Shown: positions 18,362-26,522 of the stretch, one piece after another
How the letters are laid out: every line of letters starts with the position of its first letter
Numbering within the stretch: position 1 is the first letter of the stretch
Origin: Streptomyces globosus
Lineage (GTDB): Bacteria > Actinomycetota > Actinomycetes > Streptomycetales > Streptomycetaceae
NCBI RefSeq assembly: GCF_003325375.1
Contig: NZ_CP030862.1
Span: forward strand, 1,925,501 to 1,989,500
DNA: 64,000 nt
Reading direction: 5' to 3'
Program-made: the position numbers and the translations under genes
Notes under the pieces: generated by a model
The model's database searches: none
The model's input: only the letters and a program-made list of their open reading frames with translations
What the model was told of the DNA's origin: nothing

Positions 18362-19453
18362 TCAGTCCGAGACCCGGGGCGTCTCCGCCGGGTCGCCCCC
18401 GTCCCGCGCCGGCGGAACGGCCGGGGCGGCGGAGGCCGCGGGAGCCTCCACGCCCGCCGGGGCCTCCACGCCCGCCGGGGCCGCCGCGGCGGCCGCGCCG
18501 CCGCCCCGCCGTCGGCGGCGCAGGAACCGGAAGCCGAGCACGCCGACCGCGGCGGCCGCCGCGAACGGCAGCACCAGCGCCACCGCGACGACGGCATACG
18601 CCACGACGTCCGTGAACGCCTCCCAGCCGGTCCGCAGCGCACCCCCGACCGACGGCCGGCCGTCGTCCTCCGACGGCCCGGCCGCGGCCTCCGGCTCCGA
18701 GACCTCCACGGTGACCGTGCCGAGCGAGGTCCGGTCCTTCAGCGCGGTCTGCTGCGCCAGCAGCGACTCCAGGTCCGACTGGCGCCTGCTCAGCTCGCCT
18801 TCCAGCATCACCACGTCGCCGAGGGCCGTGGCCCGCTCCATCATCTCCCGCACCCGGGCGACGCTCGCCTGCTGCGAGCGGACCCGGCTGTCGACGTCCG
18901 CGACCTTCTCCGTCACGTCCTGCGCCTCCACCTTCCGGCTGAGGAGCTTCCCGCTGCCCTCCAGGGCGCCGAGCACGGCGTCGAACCGCTCGGAGGGCAC
19001 CCGCAGGGTCATCGCCGACGCCATCCGCCCGTCCTTGCCGCGCCGCGTCGACTCGTTGCCGACGAACCCGCCGGCGCCCTCCGCGGCCGTCCGGGCCGAC
19101 GCCAGCACCTTCCCCGCGTCGTCCGCCTCGATCGCCAGCGAGGCCGTCCTGACCACGTGCGGCCGGACCGCGGCCGGGGCCTGCCCGCCCGGCGCCGGCG
19201 CGCCCGGCGCCTTCGCCGCGCCCTCCGCCGCCGGGCCGGCCGCCCCGGCGCCCGTACGGGCTTCCCCCTGGGGGGCGGCCGGCGCCACCGCGGCCTTGTC
19301 GGCGGCCGCGGAGCCGGCCGACCCGCCGTCGGCGCCGCAGCCGGCGAGCGCCAGCGAGCCCGCCAGGGCCAGCCCGGCCAGCGCGGCCGCACCGCGCCGC
19401 CCCGTCCGTGTCGTGCGCGTGGTCGTGGTGGTCCAACTGGAGCGTGCTCGCAC
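18362..19453 (-). CDS. DUF4349 lipoprotein
   Basis: A 363-aa lipoprotein. The N-terminus has Arg-rich sequence, a hydrophobic stretch and a lipobox LALAGC (Cys near residue 38). The DUF4349 core (about 110-290) has the typical [12 protein letters not shown] start, a central coiled-coil region and the [10 protein letters not shown] end. It is followed by one transmembrane helix (about 300-330), then an Arg-rich and a Pro/Ala-rich cytoplasmic tail with a short duplicated GVEAPA segment. GTG 19453 was chosen over longer frames. It diverges from hemG with a 150-bp shared upstream region. Function is unknown; the family is envelope-associated. Confidence 0.85.
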   Translation of the reverse strand: MRARSSWTTTTTRTTRTGRRGAAALAGLALAGSLALAGCGADGGSAGSAAADKAAVAPAAPQGEARTGAGAAGPAAEGAAKAPGAPAPGGQAPAAVRPHVVRTASLAIEADDAGKVLASARTAAEGAGGFVGNESTRRGKDGRMASAMTLRVPSERFDAVLGALEGSGKLLSRKVEAQDVTEKVADVDSRVRSQQASVARVREMMERATALGDVVMLEGELSRRQSDLESLLAQQTALKDRTSLGTVTVEVSEPEAAAGPSEDDGRPSVGGALRTGWEAFTDVVAYAVVAVALVLPFAAAAAVGVLGFRFLRRRRRGGGAAAAAAPAGVEAPAGVEAPAASAAPAVPPARDGGDPAETPRVSD

Positions 19454-19603
19454 TGCGGTCCCCCCGGGGGTCGGATGCCGTCGTGCCGTTTCGACGCGCA
19501 CGCCCGCCCCGCGGGTTTCGCCCCGCCGGTCCCGGGACGGTCCCGATGCGGTCACGGTCCGGCCTCGGCACAGCCCCGGAACCCGGTCTGAGAGCATGTG
19601 TCC

Positions 19604-21085
19604 ATGCACGAAGCGGACACGCGTACGCACGACGGCACCCACGGCGACGGCGCGCCCGGCGCCCCCGGCACGGACCCCCGCCGCCGGGTCCTCGTCATCG
19701 GCGGCGGCATCGCCGGCCTCGCCGCGGCCCACCGGCTCCTCGCCGCAGGACTCCGCGTCACCCTGCTGGAGGCCGGGCAGCGCCTCGGCGGCAAGCTGCA
19801 CGCCGGCGAACTCGCCGGCCTCCCCGTCGACCTCGGCGCCGAGTCCGTGCTGGCCCGCCGCCCGGAAGCCCTCGACCTCGCCCGCGCCGTCGGCCTCGGC
19901 CCGGCGCTCCAGCCGCCCGCCACCACCACCGCCCACCTGTGGACCCGCGGCGCGCTCCGCCCGATGCCGACAGGGCACGTCATGGGCGTCCCCGGCGACA
20001 CGGCACCGCTGGCCGCCTCCGGCGTCCTCTCCGCCGAGGGCCTCGCCCGGATCGCCGCCGAAGCCGACCTGCCGCCCGCCGACATCGGCGAGGACGCCGC
20101 CGTCGGCGAGTACGTCGCCGCCCGCCTCGGCCGCGAGGTCGTCGACCGGCTCGTCGAACCCCTCCTCGGCGGCGTCTACGCCGGCGACGCCTACCGCATC
20201 TCCCTGCGCGCCGCCGTCCCGCAGCTGTACGAGGCCGCCCGCAGGCACGGCTCGCTCGGCGACGCCGTACGCGACCTCCAGCGCCGGGCCGCGGCCCAGC
20301 CGGCGCAGGGCCCCGTCTTCTCCGGCATCGAGGGCGGCATCGGCCGCCTCCCCGCCGCCGTCGCCGACGCCTGCCGGGCCGCCGGCGCCGAGATCAGCAC
20401 CGGCGCCGAGGTCCGCGAACTCCGGCGCACCGCAGCCGGCTGGCGGGCCGTCACCGCCGCCGGCGCCGTCGACGCCGACGCCGTCGTCCTCGCCGTGCCG
20501 GCCGGCCCCGCCGCCCGGCTGCTCCAGGACGCCGCCCCGGCCGCCGCGGCCGAGCTGCGCGCGGTGGAGTACGCCTCGATGGCCCTCGTCACGATGGCGT
20601 TCCGGCGCTCGGAGCTGCCCGCCGCGATCACCGCCGGAACGGCCAGCGGGTTCCTCGTACCGCCCGTCGACGGAAAGACGGTCAAGGCGTCCACCTTCTC
20701 CAGCAGCAAGTGGGCCTGGGCCGGCACCGACCCCGACCTCTTCCTGCTGCGCACCTCCGTCGGCCGCCACGGCGACGAGGCCGACCTGGCCCGCGAGGAC
20801 TCCGAACTCGTCGGCGTCTCGCTGCGCGACCTCGGCGAGGCCGTCGGCCTCACCGCCAGGCCCGTCGCCTCCACCGTCACCCGCTGGGGCGGCGGACTGC
20901 CGCAGTACCCGGTCGGCCACCTCGACCGGGTCGCCCGGATCCGGGCCGCGGTCGGCGCACTGCCCGGCCTCGCCGTGTGCGGCGCCCTCTACGACGGCGT
21001 CGGCATCCCCGCCTGCATCGCCAGTGCCGGGAAGGCCGCCGACGCGGTCGCCGCCGCATTGGCCACCCCTGGCTCCGAGCACTGA
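19604..21085 (+). CDS. hemG: HemG/HemY-type protoporphyrinogen/coproporphyrinogen III oxidase
   Basis: A 493-aa FAD enzyme. [19 protein letters not shown] near residue 25 is the FAD-binding fold, and the C-terminal [19 protein letters not shown] matches the family's closing FAD motif. In actinobacteria this oxygen-dependent enzyme (HemY/CgoX) oxidises coproporphyrinogen III for the coproporphyrin route, which fits the HemQ gene 23 bp downstream. ATG 19604 has GAGAG 9 nt upstream; a GTG at 19598 in the same frame is too close to that site. Forms an operon with hemQ. Confidence 0.92.
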   Translation: MHEADTRTHDGTHGDGAPGAPGTDPRRRVLVIGGGIAGLAAAHRLLAAGLRVTLLEAGQRLGGKLHAGELAGLPVDLGAESVLARRPEALDLARAVGLGPALQPPATTTAHLWTRGALRPMPTGHVMGVPGDTAPLAASGVLSAEGLARIAAEADLPPADIGEDAAVGEYVAARLGREVVDRLVEPLLGGVYAGDAYRISLRAAVPQLYEAARRHGSLGDAVRDLQRRAAAQPAQGPVFSGIEGGIGRLPAAVADACRAAGAEISTGAEVRELRRTAAGWRAVTAAGAVDADAVVLAVPAGPAARLLQDAAPAAAAELRAVEYASMALVTMAFRRSELPAAITAGTASGFLVPPVDGKTVKASTFSSSKWAWAGTDPDLFLLRTSVGRHGDEADLAREDSELVGVSLRDLGEAVGLTARPVASTVTRWGGGLPQYPVGHLDRVARIRAAVGALPGLAVCGALYDGVGIPACIASAGKAADAVAAALATPGSEH

Positions 21086-21108
21086 TCGGCACACGGGACA
21101 ATGGACGC

Positions 21109-21822
21109 ATGACTGCACCAGAGAAGATCCCCAACGCGGGGAAGAAGGCGAAGGACCTCAACGAGGTCATCCGCTACACCCTGTGGTCCGTCTTCAAGCT
21201 GAAGGACGTGCTCCCGGAAGACCGGACGGGCTACGCGGACGAGGTCCAGGAGCTCTTCGACCAGCTGGCCGCGAAGGACATCACCGTCCGCGGCACCTAC
21301 GACCTCTCCGGCCTGCGCGCCGACGCCGACATCATGATCTGGTGGCACGCGGAGACGGCCGACGAGCTGCAGACCGCGTACAACCTCTTCCGGCGCACCA
21401 GGCTGGGCCGCGCCCTGGAGCCGGTGTGGTCGAACATGGCCCTGCACCGCCCGGCCGAGTTCAACAAGTCGCACATCCCGGCGTTCCTCGCCGACGAGGT
21501 CGCCCGCGACTACGTCAGCGTCTACCCCTTCGTGCGCAGCTACGACTGGTACCTGCTGCCCGACGAGGACCGCCGCCGGATGCTCGCCGACCACGGCAAG
21601 ATGGCCCGCGGCTACCCGGACGTCCGCGCCAACACCGTCGCCTCCTTCTCGCTCGGCGACTACGAGTGGCTGCTGGCCTTCGAGGCCGACGAGCTGCACC
21701 GCATCGTCGACCTGATGCGCCACCTGCGCGCCTCCGAGGCCCGTATGCACGTCCGGGAAGAGGTCCCCTTCTTCACCGGGCGCCGCAAGTCCGTCGCCGA
21801 CCTGGTCGCCGGGCTCGCCTGA
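21109..21822 (+). CDS. hemQ: HemQ, coproheme decarboxylase (chlorite dismutase-like fold)
   Basis: A 237-aa protein of the actinobacterial HemQ/ChdC type, which converts coproheme to haem b. Motifs: [11 protein letters not shown] near residue 20; [13 protein letters not shown] near 140, containing the conserved catalytic-Tyr region; and [14 protein letters not shown] near 163, containing the likely proximal His. [12 protein letters not shown] follows. It lies directly after hemG, and with hemE in the same region it makes up most of the late haem pathway. Ferrochelatase is not in this window. Confidence 0.93.
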   Translation: MTAPEKIPNAGKKAKDLNEVIRYTLWSVFKLKDVLPEDRTGYADEVQELFDQLAAKDITVRGTYDLSGLRADADIMIWWHAETADELQTAYNLFRRTRLGRALEPVWSNMALHRPAEFNKSHIPAFLADEVARDYVSVYPFVRSYDWYLLPDEDRRRMLADHGKMARGYPDVRANTVASFSLGDYEWLLAFEADELHRIVDLMRHLRASEARMHVREEVPFFTGRRKSVADLVAGLA

Positions 21823-21934
21823 TACCTCCCCCGGGGGGAAACAGCCGGAGGAATGACCTCCTCCGGCAGCGGGGGAGGCCCTGCCCCCGAAACGACGCAG
21901 CCGGAGACCCCGCACCGGAAGTTCAGACTGCCGG

Positions 21935-21971
21935 CGGAAGCGCCCCGGGCCTGGTGCCCGGGGCGCTTCCG
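21935..21971. terminator. Terminator between hemQ and the convergent TIGR04222 gene
   Basis: A 16-bp perfect stem (21935-21950 with 21956-21971) and a 5-nt loop, in the 200-bp gap between convergent stops. Nothing else is seen in that gap. Confidence 0.75.
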
Positions 21972-22022
21972 CCCGGTGGTCCAGCGACACCGGCGCGGGC
22001 TCCGGATGCGGCGGGGCCGGCC

Positions 22023-23024
22023 TCACGAGGAGGAGCTGCTTGAGCAGCTCGACGAGGAGGAGCTGCTTGAGCAGCTCGATCCGCCCGAACTCCCGCACCC
22101 GGAACCGCCCCAGCCGCCGTCGCCGGAGGACCCGCAGCCCGAGCCGCCGCCCGAGCCGGCGCACCACACGACCGGCACCGCCTCCGCCCCGGACGACCCG
22201 CAGCCGTCACTCCCGCCGCCGCCGCCGCCCGAACGGCCCGACCGGCCGCCCTGCGCCCGGTGCTCGGCCGCGGCCAGCCGCGCCTGCCGCGCCGCCGGAA
22301 CCAGCAGCGGCCCGAGGTACGGGTCCCGCAGCGTGCGCAGCCCGAACAGGGCCGTCTGCGCCTGCGGACTGCCGTCGCCCACGTACACGGCGCGCATCGC
22401 CCGGAGCGCCCGCCGCCCCCGCGGCGTGACACGCCGCGCCGCCCGCCTCGCGCAGACCGCCCCGACCACGGCGCCGGCCGGCAGCGCGAACAGCAGCGAC
22501 ACCCCGGCCGGAACCCCGCCGCCGCCCGACACCGCGAGCGTGAACAGCACCAGCGGCAGCGACAGCAGGAACAGCACACCGCACACCGCGGCCTGCACCA
22601 CACCCCACACCCGCACACCGCGCCCCCGGCCCGGCGCGGTCAGCAGCCCGCGGGCCGCCAGCCCGTCCCCGACCTCCTGCACGGCCGGATCGCGCATGGC
22701 GGCGTACCGCACCTGATAAAGCCGGCCGGACGGCGCCTGCCCGCAGGCGCGCAGCACCGCCCGCTCGGCGGTGTCGGCGGCGGGGGCGCCGGGCCGCGCC
22801 TGCACGATGCCGGGGCCGCCGGCGGTCAGGCGGCCGTCCCCGAGGAGCACGACGAGCGCGGTGTCGACGACCCCGCCGGGCCCGCCCGTGAGGAACGCCG
22901 CCTCCGACAGGTCCAGCAGCCGCGGCGGCTCTCCGCCGGTACGGGGCCGGGTGCGCCGCAGCGCCCACACCAGCAGCACGCTGGAGACGGCGACGGGCAG
23001 CCAGACGACGGCGAACCCGGTCAC
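22023..23024 (-). CDS. TIGR04222-type membrane protein with Gly/Ser/Cys-rich C-terminal tail
   Basis: A 333-aa protein. Residues 1-25 form a first membrane helix; about 30-145 is a soluble TIGR04222-like region ([21 protein letters not shown] near residue 45); two more helices follow (about 150-175 and 178-205). The last 65 residues are low complexity: the pattern GCGSSG occurs three times, and the very end is a Ser tract with one Cys every nine residues. The GTG start overlaps the stop of the DUF692 gene by 4 bp (23021-23024), so the two are translationally coupled. The family was named for its neighbouring low-complexity sequence. I infer that the Cys residues in the tail are the substrate of the DUF692 enzyme. 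Confidence 0.8.
   Translation of the reverse strand: MTGFAVVWLPVAVSSVLLVWALRRTRPRTGGEPPRLLDLSEAAFLTGGPGGVVDTALVVLLGDGRLTAGGPGIVQARPGAPAADTAERAVLRACGQAPSGRLYQVRYAAMRDPAVQEVGDGLAARGLLTAPGRGRGVRVWGVVQAAVCGVLFLLSLPLVLFTLAVSGGGGVPAGVSLLFALPAGAVVGAVCARRAARRVTPRGRRALRAMRAVYVGDGSPQAQTALFGLRTLRDPYLGPLLVPAARQARLAAAEHRAQGGRSGRSGGGGGGSDGCGSSGAEAVPVVWCAGSGGGSGCGSSGDGGWGGSGCGSSGGSSCSSSSSSSSCSSSSSS
22027..22080 (-). repeat. Two tandem 27-bp repeats encoding the Ser/Cys tail
   Basis: Units 22027-22053 and 22054-22080 differ only at the last base. In the minus-strand gene each unit adds nine residues (eight Ser and one Cys), so tail length could vary by slippage in multiples of nine residues. Confidence 0.85.
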
Positions 23025-24328
23025 GCCGCCCTCCCCGTGAGGGCGCGAGCCCAGCGCACGATCCGCCCCGGCGGCTTCGGCCCGGCGCGGTCCCGCCACC
23101 AGACGGTGAGCCGGCGCCGCGCGGCGGGGTCGGCGGGCAGGTCGCGGACCAGCAGGTGCTCGGCGAAGTCGAGCGCGTCCCGCCGGTAGCCGCCGGGCAG
23201 CGGCCGGTGGCGCGCGTACCCGAGGAACGCCTCCCGGAACGCCTTCCGCCCGCCAAGCAGCTCCGGCAGTTCGGGCGCGACCTTGGCGACGATGTCGGCC
23301 CGCTTGGCCGCCAGCGCCCGCGCCTGCACCCGCACCCGCTGCCGGTCGAACCCCTCGGGCACGGGCGTCCCGGCGACGAGCGAGGACAGCAGCGCGGCCT
23401 GCTCCAACCCCACCCGGGTCCGCGCGGCGGACAGCCCGCCGGCGGCCGCGCGAGCGCCGCGAACGCCGCCGGGCACGGCGCCGGCCGGCGCGCCCCCGCC
23501 GCCCAGGACGGGCGCCGCCGCGGCGGCCTCCAGGGTGGAGCGGATGGCCGCGAACTCGGCGGCCAGCTCCTTCTCCGGCGGGAAGGCGTCGTCTCGCTCC
23601 AGCAGGACCCCGGCCGGCCGCATCCGGCCCGCCAGGTCCGCCAGGATGTCGAGCACGGCCGGCGGCACGGGGTGGGCGTGCGTGTCGTGCCACACGCCGT
23701 CCCGCTCGACGCCGCCCGCGACGTGCACGTACGCCAGCGCCTCCGGCGGGACCGCCGCGAGCACCGCGGCCGGGTCCTCCCCGCGGTTGACGCGGTTCGT
23801 GTGGAGGTTCGCCACGTCGATGAGCAGTCGGACGCCCGTCCGCTCGACCAGCTCCGTCAGGAACTGCGCCTCCGTCAGCTCCTCGCCCGGCCAGCGTACG
23901 AGCGCGGCGATGTTCTCCAGCGCCAGCGGCACGGGCAGCGCCTCCTGCGCGATCCGCACGTTCTCGCACAGCACGTCGAGCGCGTCCCGGGTCCGCTGCA
24001 CGGGCAGCAGGTGCCCGGCCTCCAGGGCCGGGGAAGCGGTCCGTACGAAGGCGATGTGCTCGGTGACCAGCGGCGCCCCCAACGCCACCGCCCGCTCCGC
24101 GAGCGCGGCCAGCCGGCCCGCGTCGGGCGGCTCCGCACCGCCGAGCCCGAGCGACACCCCGTGCGGGACGACGCGCACACCGCGGTCGAGCAGCCGCTGC
24201 AACGGCTCCGGCAGGTGGCCGGGGCAGATGTTCTCGGCGACGACCTCGACCCAGTCCAGGCCGGGCAGCCGCTCGACCGCATCCGCGATCTCCGGCCGCC
24301 ACCCGATGCCCACTCCCAGCTGCGCCAT
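23021..24328 (-). CDS. DUF692 multinuclear non-haem iron oxidase (MNIO) with C-terminal extension
   Basis: A 435-aa protein. The N-terminal ~285 residues are a DUF692 TIM barrel with the expected metal ligands: [62 protein letters not shown] and LLERDDAFP. Characterised family members (MbnB, TglH) use mixed-valence iron clusters to modify Cys in RiPP precursors. After an Ala/Gly linker (about 290-325), residues 326-435 form a helical extension resembling the DUF2063-type partner domains often encoded next to these enzymes, so this could be an enzyme-partner fusion. ATG 24328 follows a GGGGGAGGG ribosome site; the downstream TIGR04222 gene overlaps by 4 bp. No precursor peptide other than the TIGR04222 tail is visible. 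Confidence 0.88.
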   Translation of the reverse strand: MAQLGVGIGWRPEIADAVERLPGLDWVEVVAENICPGHLPEPLQRLLDRGVRVVPHGVSLGLGGAEPPDAGRLAALAERAVALGAPLVTEHIAFVRTASPALEAGHLLPVQRTRDALDVLCENVRIAQEALPVPLALENIAALVRWPGEELTEAQFLTELVERTGVRLLIDVANLHTNRVNRGEDPAAVLAAVPPEALAYVHVAGGVERDGVWHDTHAHPVPPAVLDILADLAGRMRPAGVLLERDDAFPPEKELAAEFAAIRSTLEAAAAAPVLGGGGAPAGAVPGGVRGARAAAGGLSAARTRVGLEQAALLSSLVAGTPVPEGFDRQRVRVQARALAAKRADIVAKVAPELPELLGGRKAFREAFLGYARHRPLPGGYRRDALDFAEHLLVRDLPADPAARRRLTVWWRDRAGPKPPGRIVRWARALTGRAA

Positions 24329-24422
24329 GGTTCCCGCGCCCTCCCCCCGTTCGTCGGCCCGGCGTACCGGCCCGTGTGCCGGATTGATGGCCCCGCCCAC
24401 ACGGCGCCAACCCAGCGGGGGT

Positions 24423-24449
24423 GACGTTCAGAGCAACATTTGAGGTTCC
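24423..24449 (-). promoter_or_regulatory. ECF-sigma-like promoter upstream of the DUF692 operon
   Basis: On the minus strand GGAAC (24445-24449) is followed after 18 nt by CGTC (24423-24426). That is the form of extracytoplasmic-function sigma promoters, about 95 nt upstream of the DUF692 start. The match is by eye only, and spacing is at the long end of the accepted range. Confidence 0.4.
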
Positions 24450-24491
24450 GCCCGGCGGGAGGCCGAAGCACCCGATGCGGGACCCTCCGGG

Positions 24492-24559
24492 CGCCGCCCC
24501 TGCCCGGGCGCCGCCCCTGCCCGGGCGCCGCCCCTGCCCGGGCGCCGCCCCTGCCCGGG
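24492..24559. repeat. Four tandem 17-bp GC-only-flavoured repeats
   Basis: Four exact copies of a 17-bp unit (24492-24508, 24509-24525, 24526-24542, 24543-24559), each containing GCCCGGGC-type dyads. They sit in the 530-bp gene-free gap 24329-24858, which also holds the ECF-like promoter, the 41-bp island repeat and a terminator. Probably a slippage-prone VNTR; no function is evident. Confidence 0.9.
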
Positions 24560-24582
24560 CAGCGGGCCACCCGGGCTGCGGG

Positions 24583-24623
24583 GGGACGGGTGGTCGGCGA
24601 CCACCGTCGTGGAGCCGGGGGCG
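24583..24623. repeat. Left copy of 41-bp direct repeat (candidate att site)
   Basis: Matches 28887-28927 at 40 of 41 positions. It contains the 17-bp palindrome GGTGGTCGGCGACCACC. The right copy is part of the 3' end of the PTH2 gene, so this left copy looks like a duplicated gene end marking the outer boundary of the 24.6-28.9 kb island. Confidence 0.65.
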
Positions 24624-24858
24624 GTATCGCTCACGCCCGGGAGAACTCTTGTACTGCGATTTACATGATCCAGGGGATAGCAGCTCGCGTCCCGGGTTCC
24701 TGTACTCGTCGACAGCAGGGTGGGGTGCACAGCACACAGGGTGCGTCTGCCGGCGGCCATTGCCGACGGGATCGGCGTCTCCCCCCTTGCCGAGCGGGTA
24801 CGCGAGTAGCCCCGGCCGGTCGTCCCTCCTCCGGCCGGGGCTGGACCGCGAGGGGCAG
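24624..24858. other. Gene-free left end of the island
   Basis: No credible reading frame. The sequence is noticeably less GC-rich than its surroundings for about 80 bp (24640-24720). It ends in the hairpin at 24808-24842. Confidence 0.5.
24808..24842 (-). terminator. Terminator after the 67-aa island gene
   Basis: A 12-bp perfect stem (24808-24819 with 24831-24842) with an 11-nt loop, 17 bp beyond the stop of the leftward small gene. Confidence 0.75.
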
Positions 24859-25062
24859 CTACCCGACGACGAACCCGCGGGCGGGCCGTCGGGCGCGGGC
24901 GGTCGCCGCGGCGGCGAGGGTCCCGGCGGTGACGTCCCGGCCCGCGCTGTCGAGGACCCGCCACTCTCCGGCCGGGTCTCCGGCATCCACGGGCGCGAGC
25001 GTGCCGGGGATCCCGTACGCCCGCATCGCGGCGTGCAGCTCGGCTACGTCTTCCGCGTTCAT
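24859..25062 (-). CDS. Small hypothetical protein (67 aa)
   Basis: A short acidic/Ala-rich protein starting MNAEDVAELHAAM, with GGTGAGG 4 nt upstream of the ATG and a good terminator downstream, which together support a real gene. It contains an EWRVLDSAGRDVT segment suggestive of a small beta structure. It resembles the small plasmid- or ICE-borne proteins of Streptomyces, but I recognise no family. It lies in the island, 30 bp after the next gene on the same strand. Confidence 0.6.
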   Translation of the reverse strand: MNAEDVAELHAAMRAYGIPGTLAPVDAGDPAGEWRVLDSAGRDVTAGTLAAAATARARRPARGFVVG

Positions 25063-25092
25063 GCCCTCACCTCTCGTTCGCGTGCCGCGACT

Positions 25093-25641
25093 CTATTCGT
25101 CCCCGCCGTGGGTGGCGCACTGGCCGGGACGGATCGGCCCGCACCCGCCCGGGACCGGGGTGTGCGAGCAGGACGCCGCCACCGACACGAGGGACCGCTC
25201 CGGCCCCGGCCCCAGCTCGGCGTCCGGGGAGTACCCGGCCTGCTCGATCAGCGCCACGGTGCGGGTCAGGACGTCGGGGTCATGGCGGGACTCGTCCGGC
25301 CGCTCGGGGTAGTGGTGGACGGTCCGGCCGAGCCGGCTGCACAGCGTCGCGTACAGGTGGGTGTGGAGAATGAGGGCGTGCCAGCCCTCGTCGACCTCGC
25401 GGGTCGGGGCGATCCGCACCGTGGGGAACAGGCTCGCGGCGACGACGAACTTGAGCACCTCGACGACGATGCGGGTGGCCATGTCCGGGGCCATGCCCGG
25501 GTTGTTGTCGAGCACGGTGGCGCGGACGTCGTTGAACTGGGCGTCGGTCAGCAGGCGCCTCGGGCTGGGGGCGGCGCCGCCCGCCGGCTTCACGGTGCAG
25601 GGCGGCGGAGGGGCGCCGGGAGGGGTGTTGTTGCACGTCAT
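25093..25641 (-). CDS. Glycine-rich-domain-containing-like protein (GRDP/DUF1399-like)
   Basis: A 182-aa protein. The central segment VDEGWHALILHTHLYATLC followed by HHYP matches the WH-x-H/HT...YxxFC...HHxP pattern of GRDP-like (DUF1399) proteins. Several Cys/His residues cluster at both ends (CNN, CSH, GGCGP, QCATHGG), so metal binding is possible. ATG 25641 follows AAGGAG. Such genes occur on mobile islands of Streptomyces next to XRE regulators. Function unknown. Confidence 0.65.
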   Translation of the reverse strand: MTCNNTPPGAPPPPCTVKPAGGAAPSPRRLLTDAQFNDVRATVLDNNPGMAPDMATRIVVEVLKFVVAASLFPTVRIAPTREVDEGWHALILHTHLYATLCSRLGRTVHHYPERPDESRHDPDVLTRTVALIEQAGYSPDAELGPGPERSLVSVAASCSHTPVPGGCGPIRPGQCATHGGDE

Positions 25642-25677
25642 GGGGTCTCCTTGGTGTGAGGTCCGATGGTGCAAGGG

Positions 25678-25712
25678 CCCGGTCCTGCCCTGCGAGGGCA
25701 GGGCGGACCGGG
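25678..25712 (-). terminator. Terminator after the small membrane-protein gene
   Basis: An 8-bp outer stem (25678-25685 with 25705-25712) and a 6-bp inner stem (25686-25691 with 25695-25700) lie just after the leftward stop at 25717 and before the next gene. Confidence 0.65.
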
Positions 25713-25716
25713 AGTC

Positions 25717-25803
25717 TCAGGGGCGCGCGATGCCGACGGCGAGGGTGCCGAGGGTGCTGAGGACGATCAGGACGTACAGGGCTTGCCGTGCCCGCTCGGT
25801 CAC
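25717..25803 (-). CDS. 28-aa predicted membrane peptide
   Basis: A very short frame: GTG at 25803 overlaps the upstream stop (25800-25802) in a GTGA arrangement and ends at TGA 25717. The peptide has a charged N-terminus (MTERARQA), one hydrophobic span (about residues 8-25) and a short Arg-Pro tail. The overlap, the membrane profile and the hairpin directly after the stop support translation. Similar one-helix peptides occur among spread/transfer genes of Streptomyces plasmids, but no homology is claimed. Confidence 0.5.
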   Translation of the reverse strand: MTERARQALYVLIVLSTLGTLAVGIARP

Positions 25804-25970
25804 CGCGCCCGCCGAGGCCGGGGTTTCAGCGGGCGGAGCGGGTCGCGGTCGCATTCCGGGTGCACCCACATGTCCGGCCGGGCGCCCGATGCCGAGTCTC
25901 GGATGACGCGGATCGCGTCGCCGAACACCGGCCGCTGGCAGACGGCGCAGATCCGCCCCGCCGCGGTCAT
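25800..25970 (-). CDS. Small Cys-containing protein (56 aa)
   Basis: Starts MTAAGRICAVCQRPVFGDAI, with a C-x2-C pair at residues 8 and 11 and a second HPEC site near residue 39. A small zinc ribbon or zinc-knuckle fold is likely. The Arg-rich tail (RPLKPRPRRAR) suggests nucleic-acid binding. ATG 25970 overlaps the upstream stop by 4 bp, and the next gene starts in its stop codon, so it belongs to a tightly coupled leftward operon. Confidence 0.6.
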   Translation of the reverse strand: MTAAGRICAVCQRPVFGDAIRVIRDSASGARPDMWVHPECDRDPLRPLKPRPRRAR

Positions 25971-26176
25971 CGCCCGGCCGCCGGGGGCGGGCAGGACCAG
26001 ACGTCGACGTCGAGGAGCATCGGGCCGTCGTAGCCGAGGATCGGGCCCCGGTAAATGCGGCCCAGGCCGAGCAGCTTGCCGCAGGCGACGCAGGCCTTGC
26101 CGCGGGCCTGCTCGATCGTCAGGTCGGAGAACGCCGGCAGCGGCATGTCGGCGCATACGGTGCCCTGCGTCAGCAC
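25967..26176 (-). CDS. Small Cys-pair protein (69 aa)
   Basis: GTG 26176 overlaps the upstream stop (26170-26172). An ATG at 26146 would give 59 residues. Contains ARGKACVACGKLLGLGRIY (C-x2-C) and VWSCPPP, so like its downstream neighbour it may be a small metal-binding protein. Coupled at both ends to its neighbours. No family recognised. Confidence 0.55.
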   Translation of the reverse strand: MLTQGTVCADMPLPAFSDLTIEQARGKACVACGKLLGLGRIYRGPILGYDGPMLLDVDVWSCPPPAAGR

Positions 26177-26403
26177 GAGACCAGCCGCATCTGTGTGACG
26201 GGGATGACGAACTCGCGGGCGTCCGCGCCACGGATGTACGCGGCGTCGTAGCGCAGGCCGTACTGGTTCTCTTCGACACAGACGTCCATGAGGGTGCCGC
26301 ACCTGCCGTCGAGGAGGTCCTGCACGTCCCGGCCGAGCCAGGCATGCGGCACGGACGTGCCGACACGCTCGGGGCTGGGTGTCAGGGTGTAGCGGGCTGC
26401 CAT
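26170..26403 (-). CDS. Hypothetical protein (77 aa), first gene of the island's leftward operon
   Basis: ATG 26403 has GGGAGC 9 nt upstream. The protein has a central VEENQYGLRYDAAYIRG stretch and ends LVSC. The fold is probably mixed alpha/beta; no motif is recognised. It is divergent from the XRE regulator gene, with a 119-bp intergenic region carrying two inverted repeats, so regulation by that protein is likely. Confidence 0.6.
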   Translation of the reverse strand: MAARYTLTPSPERVGTSVPHAWLGRDVQDLLDGRCGTLMDVCVEENQYGLRYDAAYIRGADAREFVIPVTQMRLVSC

Positions 26404-26450
26404 GGCGGTGCTCCCTACCGTCGTCAGCGGGTGGTGAGAGCAGCGTAGGA

Positions 26451-26491
26451 TTCGGCCTGCGTCGGCCGAAGTGACCCTCAGTACGGGTACT
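26451..26491. promoter_or_regulatory. Two inverted repeats between divergent island genes (candidate XRE operator)
   Basis: Repeat 1: TTCGGCC (26451-26457) pairs with GGCCGAA (26464-26470), 6-nt spacer. Repeat 2: AGTAC-GG-GTACT (26480-26491). Both sit between the leftward small-gene operon and the rightward XRE gene, which is a typical autoregulator arrangement. Confidence 0.5.
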
Positions 26492-26522
26492 TTGGACGCA
26501 GTGCGCAGGCTGGAGGGGCAGC

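Noticed and set aside
24492..24559. Tandem repeats as a replication or transfer origin (iterons)
   Set aside because: Only four 17-bp GC-rich units, no adjacent rep gene or AT-rich stretch; more likely a VNTR.
24640..24720. tRNA gene as integration target of the island
   Set aside because: No acceptor stem, T-loop GTTCGA or cloverleaf could be found; the direct repeat lies in PTH2 coding sequence instead.
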